A stretch of DNA of 64,000 nucleotides from Umbelopsis ramanniana AG (GCF_025399195.1 NW_026252119.1:1-64000); one strand, 5' to 3'; shown: positions 19,866-36,100, counted from the first letter of the stretch. Numbers and translations are program-made. Notes: generated by a model not told the origin, from the letters alone.

Positions 19866-20867
19866 ATGTTGGTCAAATACACATTACTCATTTTTATCAT
19901 TAATGCTATCTCATGTTGGACATTAGCGAGTGCCGGCCCAGTCATCATGGAGGAATCTCCAGCGTTTGCTGCTAGGCAAGCTCGTCAAATCGTTCAAGAA
20001 GAGGGTGAGCTTCAATGAAAGGTCGAACGCTGGTTCACCGACACAGTCGCTGGACTACTGCATAATTTATCCCTCCTCTTTCTCACACATGAATGATTTG
20101 GTTCTTTCAGGCATTGGAACTTTGATCACTTTAATGGATCGTTCCGTTCAACCAGAGTTTGAATCCATGCCTTTTGGCATCATGGAATATTATGCAGATA
20201 CGGGAGCTGGTGATCTGTTACTTCTCATGTCTGATCTCCAGGTACATAGTGCAGATGCGGTGGTCGTATTTTGGTGTTCCTACAGTAAAGAATGCTTCGC
20301 CTGGTGAATTCTTACATCATACTCATCTTTAACACTGGAACAGGTCAATGTGAGAAATGCCGTAAAGTTTCCTTTTGTCTCGTTCTCCATCAAAGTATCC
20401 GATAAAAGCAAACACCGCAATGGCCAATATGCGGTCGAAAACCCACGCATGACTTTGATGGGTAAACTACATAGGTTGCCTGGTTCAGAGGTATAAAGTA
20501 TACAGCTCAACATAGTAATGAGCGAGCGTCATGGTTAATGCTCATTGCCTCTTAGTATCCAAGCGCATATGATCGATTTACAGCTGTACACCCTGATTCG
20601 CGATGGTGGTATGTCATTCTATTTTCTCTTTATTTGCATTCCCACCGGCTGTAGAAGGAATCTAGCTGACACTTGTGTCTCAGGGCACCTAAAAACGAGT
20701 CTTCTGGAGGCGGATTTCATGATTTTCGGTACTATACTCTCAAAGTCTCTGGGCTTTATGTGATCAATGGGTTTGGAGGAGCTCATTATGTTGGATGGAT
20801 GAATGAGACGCTATATCATTCACCTCATTTGATTCAAGGGCCTCTCCTGACTGAGCAGGTAGTGTAG
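19866..20867 (+). CDS. CREG-like secreted glycoprotein with flavin-reductase-type split barrel
   Basis: Five exons (19866-20004, 20111-20241, 20344-20490, 20556-20608, 20684-20867) give 217 aa. Residues 1-24 are a signal peptide ending near WTLASAG. The mature protein shows the CREG pattern: ARQIVQEE, a central strand region GTLITLMDRSVQPEF.SMPFGIMEYYAD, LLLMSDLQ, NPRMTLMGKL, YPSAYDRFTAVHPDSRWW, FHDFRYYTLKVSGLYVINGFGGAHYV. The length matches human CREG1 (220 aa). CREG proteins have an FMN-binding-like split-barrel fold without clear flavin chemistry and are found in lysosomes or secreted. A vacuolar or extracellular role here is inferred. It lies upstream of DLD on the same strand. Confidence 0.82.
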
Positions 20868-21215
20868 TGGAGCAATCCGAGGAAGACCAGTCACACTTCG
20901 TTGGGGCAGTCCGTTGCCGATATTTTTCGATAGCACAAATTTTAAAGCATCCCGAGGTGACTGGAAAGGGTTAACTTGATGCTATAAGGTGTCTCGTCAA
21001 AGTTATTCAATAAATGTGCATCCATTGCTTGTTCAATATGTTGTGAGATAATATTTAAGTGGATGCGTGTGTGAGCCTTGTCAGAGCCGGAAGAGCCGGG
21101 CAGCACCGTGCGAATCAGGCCCAATCAACGGTGACGTCTCCTGTTGCGGGAAACATAATTTTCTTCATGTTTTCGCCCCAGTGTTTCCCGCTGTATCTTT
21201 CACTTATATATCAAC
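20868..21215. other. Intergenic, DLD upstream region
   Basis: 348 bp between two same-strand genes; holds the CREG 3' end and the DLD promoter. No gene seen. Confidence 0.5.
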
Positions 21216-23332
<2,117 letters not shown>

Positions 23333-23572
23333 AGTAGACTTGAGATTGTAGATAAGCAAAAACGACGAAAACAAAAATTCTAAATCAAAAACCCAAACTC
23401 TCTCTTCATAATTTCTATTCATTCACAACCACTTTTTATAAAATGAAGGACCCCCCTTTCATGGGTTTTTTTTAAGCGTACCATTTAAATTTTCGTGTGA
23501 AAGGGCATAACTCTGTGAACGGTTTTTTTTTTTTTTTCTTTACTTCCCTCCTAATCACTACCGCAGCTCGAG

Positions 23573-24626
23573 ATGGTCATTCAACAGCCAAGCAATCAGA
23601 TCAAGTGAGAACACCTTGTACTCTTCCTTTATAAACAAGCCTTGTACTAATGCTTTGATAGACTCACCAACGTTTCCATAGTGCGACTTCGTAAAGGTGG
23701 CAAGCGCTTCGAAATCGCATGTTATAAGAATAAAGTTATGGAATGGCGATCTAATGTGTAAGCATTGCACTATATCATGCTGACAGCGTCTATCAACTAT
23801 GTGGCCTATCTTACTGACTGCTGTCAAACTTGCAGAGAGACTGACTTGGATGAAGTACTCCAGATCCATAATATATTCCTCAACGTCTCAAAGGGACAAG
23901 TGGCTAGTAAAGACGATCTCAACAAGTGCTTCAAAACCGACGATCAAGACAAGATAATACAAGAGGTAAGCTGTCAGTTCACTAGGCTGCTTCTGAAAGA
24001 CGTTGCTTGTGTAGTACGGTGACTAACCATGCTGTATCAGATTTTGAAAAAGGGTGAAATGCAAGTCTCAGAAAAGGAGCGATCCAACCAACTCGATACC
24101 ATGTGGAGAGATATCGCCACGATTGTTGCCGATAACTGTATCAACCCGCAAACCAAGCGTCCGTACACAGTTACTATGATCGAGAAAGCTATGCATGATT
24201 TGCATCTCAGTGTAAATCCTAACCGAAGCAGCAAATCACAAGCTTTGGATGTTATCAAGCAATTGCAGGAGAAGAAGGAAATGCCTATTCAAAGAGCACA
24301 GATGCGAGTCAGAATTACCATGGCACAGACAAAGGAGACCAAGAAACTCAGAGAAAAGATGGCGCCTCTGTTGGCTAACGTCGAAGACGAAGATTTCGCT
24401 GGGGACGAATACGAATTGGTAAGAGGAAGAGAAAGCAAGTGACAATAATCAACGGGTTACTAAGTTTGGTGGGTGGGTATATCTCTTTATTATCATCTAG
24501 GTCGCTTTGATTGATCCTGGAAAGTACAAGGTGATCAATGAATTGCTGCAGGCGGATACAAAGGGCAGAGCTACAATTGAAATCATGAGCTTGCGTGAGA
24601 CAGAGGAAGGTGATGAGAAATTTTAG
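23573..24626 (+). CDS. SDO1: SBDS/Sdo1 ribosome maturation factor
   Basis: Five exons (23573-23604, 23662-23757, 23836-23965, 24041-24418, 24501-24626) give 253 aa versus 250 in yeast. The N-terminal FYSH domain begins [36 protein letters not shown] with the typical VLQ...F.NVSKGQ. The central helical domain has [24 protein letters not shown] and ekamhdlh; the C-terminal ferredoxin-like domain starts [18 protein letters not shown] works with the GTPase Efl1 to release Tif6/eIF6 from pre-60S subunits in the cytoplasm. The stop lies only 27 bp from the stop of the converging MON1 gene, so the 3' UTRs must overlap. Confidence 0.96.
24486..24491 (-). terminator. Candidate MON1 poly(A) signal inside the last SBDS intron
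   Basis: AATAAA on the minus strand, 163 bp past the MON1 stop and within SBDS intron 24419-24500. If used, the MON1 transcript is antisense to the last SBDS exon. Confidence 0.4.
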
Positions 24627-24631
24627 ACGTT

Positions 24632-24637
24632 AATAAA
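24632..24637 (+). terminator. Candidate SBDS poly(A) signal
   Basis: AATAAA 5 bp after the SBDS stop, between the two stop codons of the converging genes. Confidence 0.5.
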
Positions 24638-24653
24638 TTGTATCATATTGTTT

Positions 24654-26721
24654 TTAAAAAACTGGCGAGTTCAAAATGAATAGCATGTCTTCATGCTTTT
24701 TGATCCATCGCAGCAAATGATTGGAGCTGGTGATGACCGTGGATTTTGGCACGGTAGCATTGAACACAACATAGAGCTCGAACGAAGAAGTGATCTAAGA
24801 GTTGTTGAATGGAAATCAATACAGGTCCATCTTGACGCAGTTGTATACATTTAAATTTCACTCACCCATCCTAGAATAGATTCATGCTCTCCCGCCAAAT
24901 AATATAGCTTCAACGGTCGTGTCTTGGAATGCAGGCGATCATGACTACGCTGATAAAGACGGTGTAGGCTTAATAATCATGAAACCAAGTGTTGGAGAGA
25001 ATTAGTATCTGTGAAAAGTTTCCCATTTAACGCTTTCTACGAGTACACCTACCGACGCCGGTTGACTGGGTTCGTATACGGAGCCTCTAACTCGGGACAG
25101 GTGAACTGTATATGCATCTTAGACTTATAAATAAAGTGTCGCAGAGCCGGTATTCCAATGTCACTGGCAGAATATGATTCATCAGCGGCCTGCTGCAACT
25201 TCAGCAGTGCACCAGAGCTCGTCAAAGTCTATGATGAACATAGCAGGGTCAGATTCATCATCATGCACCATCCTTTTTCCTCGAACCCTTCCATCCACTT
25301 ACCTCTACAATCTGCTTCTTCCAATCGCTCAACTCGAAAAAGCTATCCTTATTTGTGCTTATCATGACAACAGCTGTGTCTCTTTCTATATAGCAAATGT
25401 AGGCATGAAGAAATCCCTTGGAGTTGAGTTTTGGAAGGCAAAGCGGGGTCCACGATTCTGCGGTCCGAAAGGTTGTTGATCCAGTCAACATATTAAACAG
25501 TAAATGTAAATCTACCATGAGAAAGATGGTCGGTCATTGATGATCGAATGGTTAGGCGGTGGATTTTTGTAGCAATTTTACCTGAAGGGTGAAGACTGTG
25601 CTTCCTAGGCCGTAACAGAGTGACCAGCTTGCCGTTGGACACAATGATAGCATATAATAGATCCTAATCAAACAACGTTGTTGTGAGTGATCGTCTTCAT
25701 CGTCATTGTCAATGAACTAGTTGCTATACCTTGGGACGTCCATCGGCGAGCGCGTTCCCAATTTGATCTCTCAACGTTTTTGAGACTCTCAAGCACTGTA
25801 AGGCTCCCAGCATGAACCCGTGATCATTATTAAAGAGAGTCGAAAGACTGTCCAAAAACACTTCTGTACCTGTGGAACCACATGTCAGCTGGCTCAGATA
25901 GGGTCATCATGTCTTTAAAGTTTGCAAGCATATGGGTGGTGCTTACCACTGAGTAAGCGCCTGAGGTCGAAGTTGATGCGCTGTTCAAAGATTTTGGTAA
26001 GCTGCAGACTGGTTAGAACGCTCAAGATTTGACTATGCAAGTATAATAATTGATCTCGCAAATGTGCTTCGGATTCTCCTGTCTTAGCCACGGCCACAAG
26101 ATACAGTGGATCTTTTAGTTGAAAGACAAATTTGTGATGTCCAGCGTTCATGCATCTGCAGAACGATGTAAGCTCTTCTAGTACTATCTTGAGATAACTT
26201 CCTAATGATACTCTGCCTATCACTTACTTTACACTATCGTCGTCAGCTTGGAAAAATGAAATGATTGCTTGGATGACACCCATTAGAGATGAAATGCCTG
26301 CTTCATCACCATATCTTTAGAGAAAAAGGCTCAGTTGAACTTCAATTGACGGACAATCTCTCATTTCCCCTACATACCTTGTCCATATGGGCTTTCCTGC
26401 GCTACTCAGTATGAAAAAGTGCTTCTTATGTCGAGACCATGTCTTCGTGTCGGGGTCTGGAAATCAACTTGAGGTTTGAGGCACGTCTTTCTCGACAGGT
26501 AACCAACATTAAGCACGAGTTATGGTACCTTCATTCATGACTTGCTTCTGACTGTCTTTGGATATCGACTGCGATCGGCCAGGACGAGTTGCCAGTACAG
26601 AACTTCGTGATCCTTGCCTCTTCAGCTTATTGTACATTTTATTGTTTTCGCTCAAGCTTGATCCTATAGAGGACGAAGAATCGAGAGATGTAGATAGCTC
26701 TTGCTCCTGTTGATCGGTCAT
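24654..26721 (-). CDS. MON1: MON1, subunit of the Mon1-Ccz1 Rab7 exchange factor
   Basis: Ten exons (26721-26529, 26456-26378, 26314-26228, 26155-25947, 25869-25730, 25663-25582, 25511-25303, 25228-25053, 24968-24866, 24794-24654) give 472 aa with all phases agreeing. The N-terminal ~65 residues are disordered and Ser/Gln-rich. The longin-type core begins with the signature TWSRHKKHFFILSSAGKPIW, then YGDEAGISSLMGVIQAI. The C-terminal region has DIGIPALRHFIYKSK, CPELEAPY, RLYQR and NHLLRWIKKHEDMLFIL, all typical of Mon1. With Ccz1 it converts Rab5 to Rab7 identity on endosomes and drives vacuole fusion and autophagosome maturation. No Ccz1 gene is in the window. The divergent partner is TOM1. 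Confidence 0.95.
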
Positions 26722-27112
26722 GGTGGGGGAATTTTGGCAAGATTGCAGGACGGTGTGAAGCTAGTGGGTTAAAAACGTATGACGTCGGGCGTTGTTTCGA
26801 TGCTTGTTTCTCCAAAAAGCCAAGCCAAACTCCTAATAAATTTTCGAACGTAGTATTTTTTCCAAACGCTTTTGTTCTTCGAAACACCCTTTTCAAATCA
26901 AATTAGTCTCATTCTTGTATAAGAAAGCAAGCTGGAATCCACCTGCTCGCTTGTTACAAGCTTGCTCTGATTAATATACACTACTCCTTTTGACATAATT
27001 GCTTACAAGGTAGGATTCCACTTTGAGATCCGGCGCTTTGCTGGTAGTAGTAGCGCTGATCATATACCCTAGGTTTACCGCTTCCAGAGATCAGTAGACC
27101 AGTCTAGCAATC
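26722..27112. promoter_or_regulatory. Divergent upstream region, MON1 / TOM1
   Basis: 391 bp between two divergent start codons, without coding signal; presumed to hold both promoters. Confidence 0.5.
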
Positions 27113-30100
27113 ATGAAGATTAAAAAGACGCCTTCTAAAAAGCTGACCCCACCCGTAAGTCCCGCGCTGCCGTTGTTCAACGTGTAAGCATGGTCAAAGG
27201 AACCGCAGTCATACTCATGCCCCATTGTTGTTCATAGCCCAAACGCCTACGCGATTTGATCAAGCAGCTAACTGACTGCGACGAGAGCGACATACCTACA
27301 TATACCGCATCGCTTCCCGAATGGTCGTTTCCACGTGGCGATCTGTTTCTTTGGATACCCGTCCTGAATCGCTTTGACAGCATTTTAGAACGCATTTGCA
27401 CCGAATATAATCTCGATAAAATACAAGAAAGGGAATTTGATAACCCAACCAAAGTTATCATCATTTCGATCGTTCACTTCACTCGTCTCTTGATCGAAAG
27501 CTGTACAAATAGGAACATATACAACTCATACGAGGTAAGACACACGCCGCCGCCCTTTGCTGTTGTTCTCGTCAGCCCATTCTCATGTATCCCTGACCTT
27601 TCTTGCAGCATTTGAACAAACTACTCAACACCATCGACCTTGATGTTTTGGAAGCAGTTCTGCGTTTGATTTTAAGACCAGCTCAGCGCATGAGCAGCCA
27701 ACGGAACATTCGATCTGGGTTCTCTTTGTCGCACGATAAAATAACAGAGTTGGCTCGTGGATGGCATTTTTCAAAGCCTCTTGGAAACCTCGATCTGTTG
27801 TCACTGTGTGATGATGACTTACAAGTAACACCTGAGATGGCAACGGTCCGATTGCAGTTCTTTCGAACCGCAGATGCGAAACAGAAGGATAGCAAACCTC
27901 TGGAAGAAAGCACAGCGCCAACTACAGACGAACCCTCTAATGAGGAAGGTGTTATTGTCATTACTGCTCAGATGTCGAAAGATTCTACCACCTCGGAAAC
28001 CGACGAATTTAAGCGACTGGTTGAAGAGCATGCCATACCAGCAGAATATCATTTTGAGCTAGCCCATCGTATTCGCATTGCCAAGCGCCTTTACCAACCC
28101 GAATTACGGAAGCGGTTATTGGCTATTCGGCTGTTGTCCATTGCCATCATGTGTAAGTTTACCTACAGGTCGTGATTCTCATGTACTACTGCGGCTAATA
28201 GCACATTTTGATCGCAGCACATACCGTATCTGAAGCCATGGCTCAAAACCGTGTCTTTATGTATGAACCCAGTCTGATCAACAACTTGGCAGACCTCATT
28301 CATCCAGAAAAGAATGCTCCATTGGTAAGTCTTCATATCTGCTGAGCATTTCTTTGTGATGACATGGACGGAATCCCTCATATCTATTTTTGTGCATAGA
28401 CTGTTCAAGCCGCTGCATTGTACGCATTAGATGCCATAGCAAGACACAGAAGCAAGCTGAGTGAAGTGCTAACCGCTGCCAATGCTTCTGCAAACCATGG
28501 AACTCTACTTTACATCTTGAGGAAGGTGACCGTTGCCATGGATAGCGATGATGGTAAGCTGTCATACACGAAAGAATTGGGAGAAAATGTGAACATGCGT
28601 TTTAAACCGTCTTTTCTCTTTGCTGAACTCTCAGCCTATTACCCACAAGACTTTTTGGACGCCTTGTTTGCTTTTGTGACATATCTGATTCAAACACAAA
28701 GCGGTGGCCAGATGCTTATGTCCGCTGGCATCATTCCCACTCTATTGACCATTCTTGGAAACAAGAAGATCAATCAGTTAAAGGTATATTATCATACGTA
28801 TGGGCATACTGTTCTGCTTTGAGCTTCATGCTGAGCTTTCCATCTCTTACAGAATGTGACAAAGTCAGTTGGTTTACTGGATAGCATTGTTTATGGATTT
28901 GCTGCCTCGTTCTCTGCATTCTGCAACGCTGGCGGTTTAGATAGTCTTGTCAGTCGTATCAAGGTATGCATCAAACATCAACATGGGATCCTATCGACCC
29001 AGATGCACATTCACTTACGCTTTCTTTTCATCAATAGATTGAAGTAGACTATTGTACAGAATTAGCAGCATCGCGTAAGAAGGACTCCATGGAAGATGTG
29101 CAAGATCAAAACGACGAAGAAACTTGCACCCCAGAAGAAGCTGCCGTCGATGAAATTAATAATGCTGCGGCTCCTCATGAAAGGACGGCTTTGCTCAAGG
29201 CCATGTTCAAATTCGTTCTACACATGATGGAATCCTCCGGTACCGCTGACGGTCTTCGAAACTTGATTGACTCATCACTTCCCCTGTCTTTGAAGTCTGT
29301 GGTTGAGCAGCCACAGGTCTTTGGTAACAGCGTATTTGCTCTTGGTAAGCGATCCTTTTTGAAGGATGTACCGTCGGATGCCCATTTCATGTGTGACTAA
29401 CGGGTTGTGTTATTTTATTTTAGCCATCAACGTGATGTCAACCTTCATTCATAACGAACCTACCTCTCTGCCTATCTTGCAAGAGGCTAAGCTCCCACAA
29501 AGCTTCTTAAGTACCATTACAGAATACACCACCGTATCAACAGATGTAAGCTTCATTTCATTGGCGTGTTGTCTCAAATGGGTTGTGAACTCATTCATCC
29601 GATTTATAGGTTCTTCTTGCTGCTTCCAATGCATTTGGTGCCATCTGTTTAAATGCACCTGGCCTTGAAATGTTCAACAGTGCAAAGCCCATCCATCATT
29701 TCTTCAATCTCTTCACATCACCTCAGTTTTTGCGAGCGAATGGTGAGCTCGATGTAGCAACATTGCTCGGTACAGCCATGGACGAGCTTATGCGTCATCA
29801 TCCTGTATTGAAGCCCGATGTCATCCAGGCTGTCATTGATATGGCGAAGCGTGTCATTGAGATGGGTCATCAGGAAATTGGCAAACCTGCTGATGATAGC
29901 CATTTGCTACGAGCCGCCAAACCTGGAGAACCCGAAAAACCAGCAAGCGCCGTCATGGAATCCACTGAGTCAGAGGACGCTACCAAGAGTTCTGCAGACC
30001 CTAAACCTACGGATGCTGTACCTGACGATAAAGACAAGAAGGATTGTGTCTTGGTGTCTTTTATCGATGTTGTGGCCAGAGTAAGTGGCTATTCCATCCA

Positions 30101-33100
30101 TCATGACAATCGATTGACGTACTGTTGACTAATTTACCACTGTTCGTGCTTCTAGTTCCTTGAAGGCTTGTTTCAGAATAATGCCCACTGCAGAGACTTC
30201 ACATCAGAAGGCGGCTTGGAGATTCTTTTGGACATTTATTCTTTGCCTATGTTGCCCGGTGATTTTGCTGTATCCATAGCATCTGATTCGTTATCCTACC
30301 TCTTCCGATTGATCAGTGAAGTCAACTCTGCCACAACGATTAAGATCATCCTTAAGCGCCTGCGAGTGGCTTTGGAGAATGCCTCCGACTTCCTGGATAA
30401 TGATTCACCAAAAAGCATGATTGTTGACTTTATTGACCTCAAAGGTAATGTTCACTTTTTGGAAATCTGATCTATTCTATAGGAATTCTCTAATCTTTCA
30501 ATTCGTACAGAAACGGAGCCAGCAGAAATTGATCGCGCCAACAAGATGTTCCGAAAGCTTGTTGAATTGCATGGGTTCAGCACTTTGCTCTCCAACATTT
30601 GTACATCTCCCGTCTTTTCACATGGAAAGAATGGCGTTGCTATTGTGCAAGAATTTGTGTCGCAAACAGAAGAGCCCAATATTTTGTTGCTGCTTGGCAA
30701 GCTTCACCGGTAAGCGTTGAATGCATGCATATGGCGATAGTTAATCATTTGGCTAATTTATGAACACCTTATCAGATCTGCTGCTTTTGAGAACTTCCTT
30801 CTTCGTAGTGCAGTGCCAAAGGCTTGGTATAGCTTGAAGAATTTACAAAAGAAAGCCTCTGCTACTGCAAACGACCACCCACTCGGCATTAGCGGCTTTG
30901 GTCTGAGTAACACCGACCTCACCAGTGAAGCGTCATCCACTCCAACTGTTGACAAGCAACCCACCGCTGAACCTGGTAATCGACGTATGGAGCCTACAGA
31001 AACTCGATTGCATAATACCAATCAGTTCCGAAATGTTCTTACCGATATGTGCGCATGTTTGATGCCCATTTTCCAAGGTTAGTAAATCCAGAAAGAAATC
31101 TTATACAGAGGTGGTGGTGAACTCAACTGTTTATTATTTGCTATAGGTCTCACCAAGATGTCTGTTACACGTCGACTTATGGACAATGATCAAAAGAAGG
31201 AAGCTTTCAAATTGGCTGAATTGATGTCTACCGTTATCAAGGAAAATATCACATTTGAGAGGATATGTAAGTGTTTTGTAAGGAACTGGACGTTACATTT
31301 GCCCCACATACCCATTAACACAATCAAATCAACAGACAAGGCATCTGAATCATGCCGCTATAGCTACATTGCATCCATGACTACAATGACATCCTTACTG
31401 CTCATGGACGGTAAGCAATTGTGAATTTTATTATCTTTGCACGTAAAGTGACTATTTTCTCATCTTCTTTTCCACGTATAGATCGCTCCCAGCCTGTCTT
31501 GCAGACTGTTTTGGTAGTCACTTTCGATCGACAAAACGGACCTCGGTGCTTTTTCGATACACTTAAGGTGCTTTGGACAGAAGCAACAAAGCTGGTTGAG
31601 ATCCCAGAAAGTGAACGCAGCGAAGATCAAAAAGACAAGCAGAAAGAATTAGAGCGCGGTATCGAAACCATTCTCAATATCATGTCACAGCTTGGCTCTT
31701 CGAAATACTTGCATGATTCTCCTTACACTGGCTCAATCGCCTCCAAGGAAAAAGATCGCACGAGTCCCAATTATTTCAATCCACATGAATGGTTGATTTC
31801 TATGCGCCTGCAATTACTTCCCATACTTCGAGAACTTTGGAATACACCCAATATGAAAAAGTTTCCCAAGGGTGTTGTGCGAGACATCATCAAGAATATG
31901 GTACAGCTCATCAAAGGTGACGGCGAGTCTGATATACAGTCTACTTCACTTTCCATTGGCCCTGCGAGCTCCAACGTCCGCCTCACCTCCTCTATATTCG
32001 CACCTCCACGATCAACGCCTGTTGCCGATGAGACTCACATTCAGACTCTCATCGATATGGGTTTTGAACGAGCATCAGCAGAACAAGCCCTGATTCGTTG
32101 CAACAATCAGATTTCTCGAGCCATTGATTATTTGTTCAGTCACCCTCAGCCATTCTTGAACACTGGTGCGAACGCCATCACCTCCGAACGTAGTCGTCGT
32201 ATAGGCAGCCAAGCTACCGATAGTCAGGCTGCTCCATCCGACGGTGAAGGAGAGAATCAAGACAATGATGAGCATGAAGATGACGATGATGAGCACGACG
32301 ACGTCGATGATTCAGATGAAGAAGACGACGACGACGACGATGATGATGAAGAAGTGGATGGGGCTGAAATTCTTCAAAGAGCACTCCGTATGTCTATGGA
32401 AACACCAGAAAGAAACAGCGACCTTGACACTGACGAAGACGATGATGCCCCGTTCCGATCTGAGGATGAACAAGACGATGAAACCACACAAGCTGCAGCA
32501 CAAAAGTTGAAGGAAGAACAAGAAGCTCGCATCGAAGAACTGGCTGTGCAGAGAAAACAGTTACGTGATGAGATTGCTGCCAAGATCATATCACTTCTTG
32601 ATAGTCGTGAAGACATCATCTTCGAAATCAAGGACCTTTGTCTTGTGGTTCATAAATTCAGCGGCTCAGACGGCATTGTTGAAGAACTTGCAAAGTACGT
32701 TGAGCAGAATCAAGATCTCGATTATGAACAATCTGACGCCAGCGAGAGAATGCGTACCACTTTGCGTCTGCTCGCTTTGCTCTTCCGTGAAAACACCATG
32801 CATGCCGCTTTGGACAGTTTCGCCCCTAAACTCATTCCCGTCCTCCTAAAGATGTTTGAGAGTGTTTCCAACTTGGAAGCCGACAAGCCTTTGCCATCCT
32901 GGCTTGCTGCCCTCTGTCTTGTTCTGGAAGTGCTCATCGCAGCACAAGAAGAACCTCGCAGTGTCCCACTGGAGACAGACCGTCAAGCTGCCTTGAAGAA
33001 GGAGATTGAAGCTGGCAAGAGCTTAAAGGAGGCTGAAGCTGCTGTACCGAAAGATACAGAAGTGGAGATGGATACTGACGAAACAGCTACTCTGGATGCT

Positions 33101-36100
33101 CAACGTGTCACGATGCTGACAGCGTGTGTGAAGTTATTACATCAACCTAATCCTGCCAAGGATGATTTACATGCTATCCTTCGAATCCTGGTCAGAGTTA
33201 CGCGGAACCATGAAACCGCTTCCAGCTTTGTTCAGCAAGGTGGTCTACAACTTCTTTTGGAACTTCCAAGACATGGCCTGGATGGATTCAGAGGTCAACA
33301 AGCTTTTATCATCATTATCCTTCGCAATATCATTGAAGACTTGGATGTCATTGAAGAGACTATGAAAGACCTAATTACCACCTGGTTCACCATACCTAGA
33401 CCACGCCTAGTAGACATTGCTACCTTTGTTCGTACCAATGGACATGTTGCCCTTCGACAGCCCAATGTCTTCATCAAGGTCGTAGAGCGCATTTGTCGTT
33501 TGACCAAGTATGACCCTACCGGGCGCTCTCAACAAATTGGACTGGCCCCAAAGACAGATGACAAAGAAGCAACTGAAACAGCCAAAGACGCCTCTGGCGA
33601 TGTCGAGATGACCACCAGCGAGCCAACAGAAGCTGACGTTGCTCAAGCTGCAGCTGCTGCTCAAGAAAGAAAAGCGAAATGCGCAGAGCTTGTCATCAAC
33701 CACCTTGTTACAGAGTTGATGAATGTTCGTGTTCAAATGTTCGAACCTGTGAAAATGGACGAAGAGGAAACCGAAGAAAACAAAGAAGAACTCGAGAAGA
33801 AGCGAACTTCCATTGTGAATGGAAGATACGTGTACGCTGGTTTCCTTCTGCAATGTCTAGTGGAATTGGTGTCATCCTATCCCAGCTGCAAGTACTATGT
33901 CATCAAGCACCACCTCCGCCGAAACAGCAAAGATGGCTCTACATCATCCTCTGCTAAATGGAGAGACAATGGGTTTATCAACATGTTGTTGAATGATTTC
34001 TTACCTTATGGGCAACTGAACCCAACGGAAGATAGCAGCCGCCTGAAATACAGTTTGTCTACCTGGACTGCTTCTGTGCTGGTTGCCATGTGCTACGACA
34101 ACGCAAGCCAAAATGAAGGACAAGAACCTCAGAAATCAGATCTTTCCGTTGTTCGTAAATCTGTCCTGGATGGCATTCTACGAAGTTTCAAGGAAGCTAT
34201 TTCTTCCACTGATGCTATTTCTGTACAGTATGGAAAATATCTTGCCTTTGCCGATTTGTGTCATCGCATTTTGAACGCTTCACCCAACTCTGGCGGCCCG
34301 CTTCAAAAGCCCAAAGAAGACACTCCTATCAACATTGCCAAAATCATGTTGGACAAGGGGTTTGTCGCCGTTCTCACCAATGCTGTCAGTGATGTTGATG
34401 TTAACTATCCACATGCGAAAACAGTTTTGAATGCACTTTTGCGTCCGCTGGAACAACTCACCAAGATCGCTATCAAGATTGAGCGAACAGATGAGCCATC
34501 TAAAGACGATAAGAAGGCTGCTGAGGAAGATCATCACGCTGAATTTGTTGCGGTACCAGATTCTGTTGCTGATGAAGAAGACGAAGCACCCGATCTCTAT
34601 AGAAACTCTGCATTGGGCATGTACGATGGCTCTGTGATGGAAGAAGAAGACGATGATGAAATGGAATCTGACGATGATGAAGACGGGTAAGTATCACACA
34701 CACACACACATCTATATATTGGGACAAATTCTAATAACTTCTATGCATCAGATTCGACGAAGATGAGTTTGATCAAGACAATGACAGCGACCTCAGCGAA
34801 ATGAGTGACCTTAGCGATGATGAAGACGATGATGATGATGATATCGAAGACGAAGACATGATGCATCGACATCATTATCACTCTGGCATGGAAGATGACG
34901 AGGTTAGTACTGGTTTCTCTGACCTATACATTCATTTCATAACCTTGATTTATATCAAGCATATCTTCATGGCCATTGAACTAAACATGATGTATACTCA
35001 AATGTTATTAGGATGAAATGGACGAAGATGACGATGCCGAAATGATTTCTGACGACGAAGCCGAGGAGATCATTGATGATGATGAAGACGTTGACGACTC
35101 GGATGACGATGAAGAAGGTGGCAATCGTGAAATGACCTGGCACCTGGAAGACATTACCGATCAAAACGAGCCTATTATTCGTTTGCATACTGAACTCGAT
35201 GATGATGACCACGAACATCATCACCATCACAGACGACATGCCGATCCATTTGATGAGGTAAGTGTAGTCTGCCGTCGGCTCACCTTTGGAAAAGAAAAAA
35301 AAAAAAAAACTTAATATATTAACATGCATCATTATAGGATCAGGAAGATGATTTAAACACGCTTGACACATCTGACTTTGATGAGGATGACGAGTCTGAA
35401 AATGTGGACGACGATGATATCGAAGCAGAAATTACTGAAGGTGTTTTCGATGACGATATTTTGGAAAATCCTTTCCTTGTTCCCCATGAATTGGACGACG
35501 GTATTGCTGGAGCTGAGACAGATGGCTGGGCACGTGCCAGTCGTTCTCTAGGCACTCATCGTCGACATGCTCGTGGTCTTCATTCTATCGCCAGACGAGG
35601 CGGTTGGGAAACCTCTATGCCGCCCATCCAATTAGAAGCTGTCACTGGGCGAGGTGTAGATCGCGCACCATTATTCGACATGGGCTCCGTTCAAGTGGTT
35701 GGCCGTTCATTCCGTGACCACCCTGGCGGCGGCTCGGGTGGCAACAATGATGAAATTGTCACGCATCCTTTGCTTGCCAATCGACCAGGAGGCTCCTCCG
35801 GCTTTGGGGACTCTGATACCCAACGAGGTCGTCGCAGCCATGGATTCAGTAACCTTCAGGCATTTGAAGACATTTTGGGTGGCAGCGCTGTTCAAGTCCT
35901 AGAGAATTTGCTCAACAACCGTGCCGGTGGAGGAGGTTCAGGCGGTGCTTACCGAGTCGATGTCTATAATAATGGTACCGGCCAAGTCACCAGCAGCTTT
36001 GAACTTGACCGCATGCCTGGATCCTCTGGTCCTGCATCAGGTAATCAGCGTGGACAGCATTCTGCCCAGGAAACCGAAGCGTGGTCTGCTCTCCAAGATT

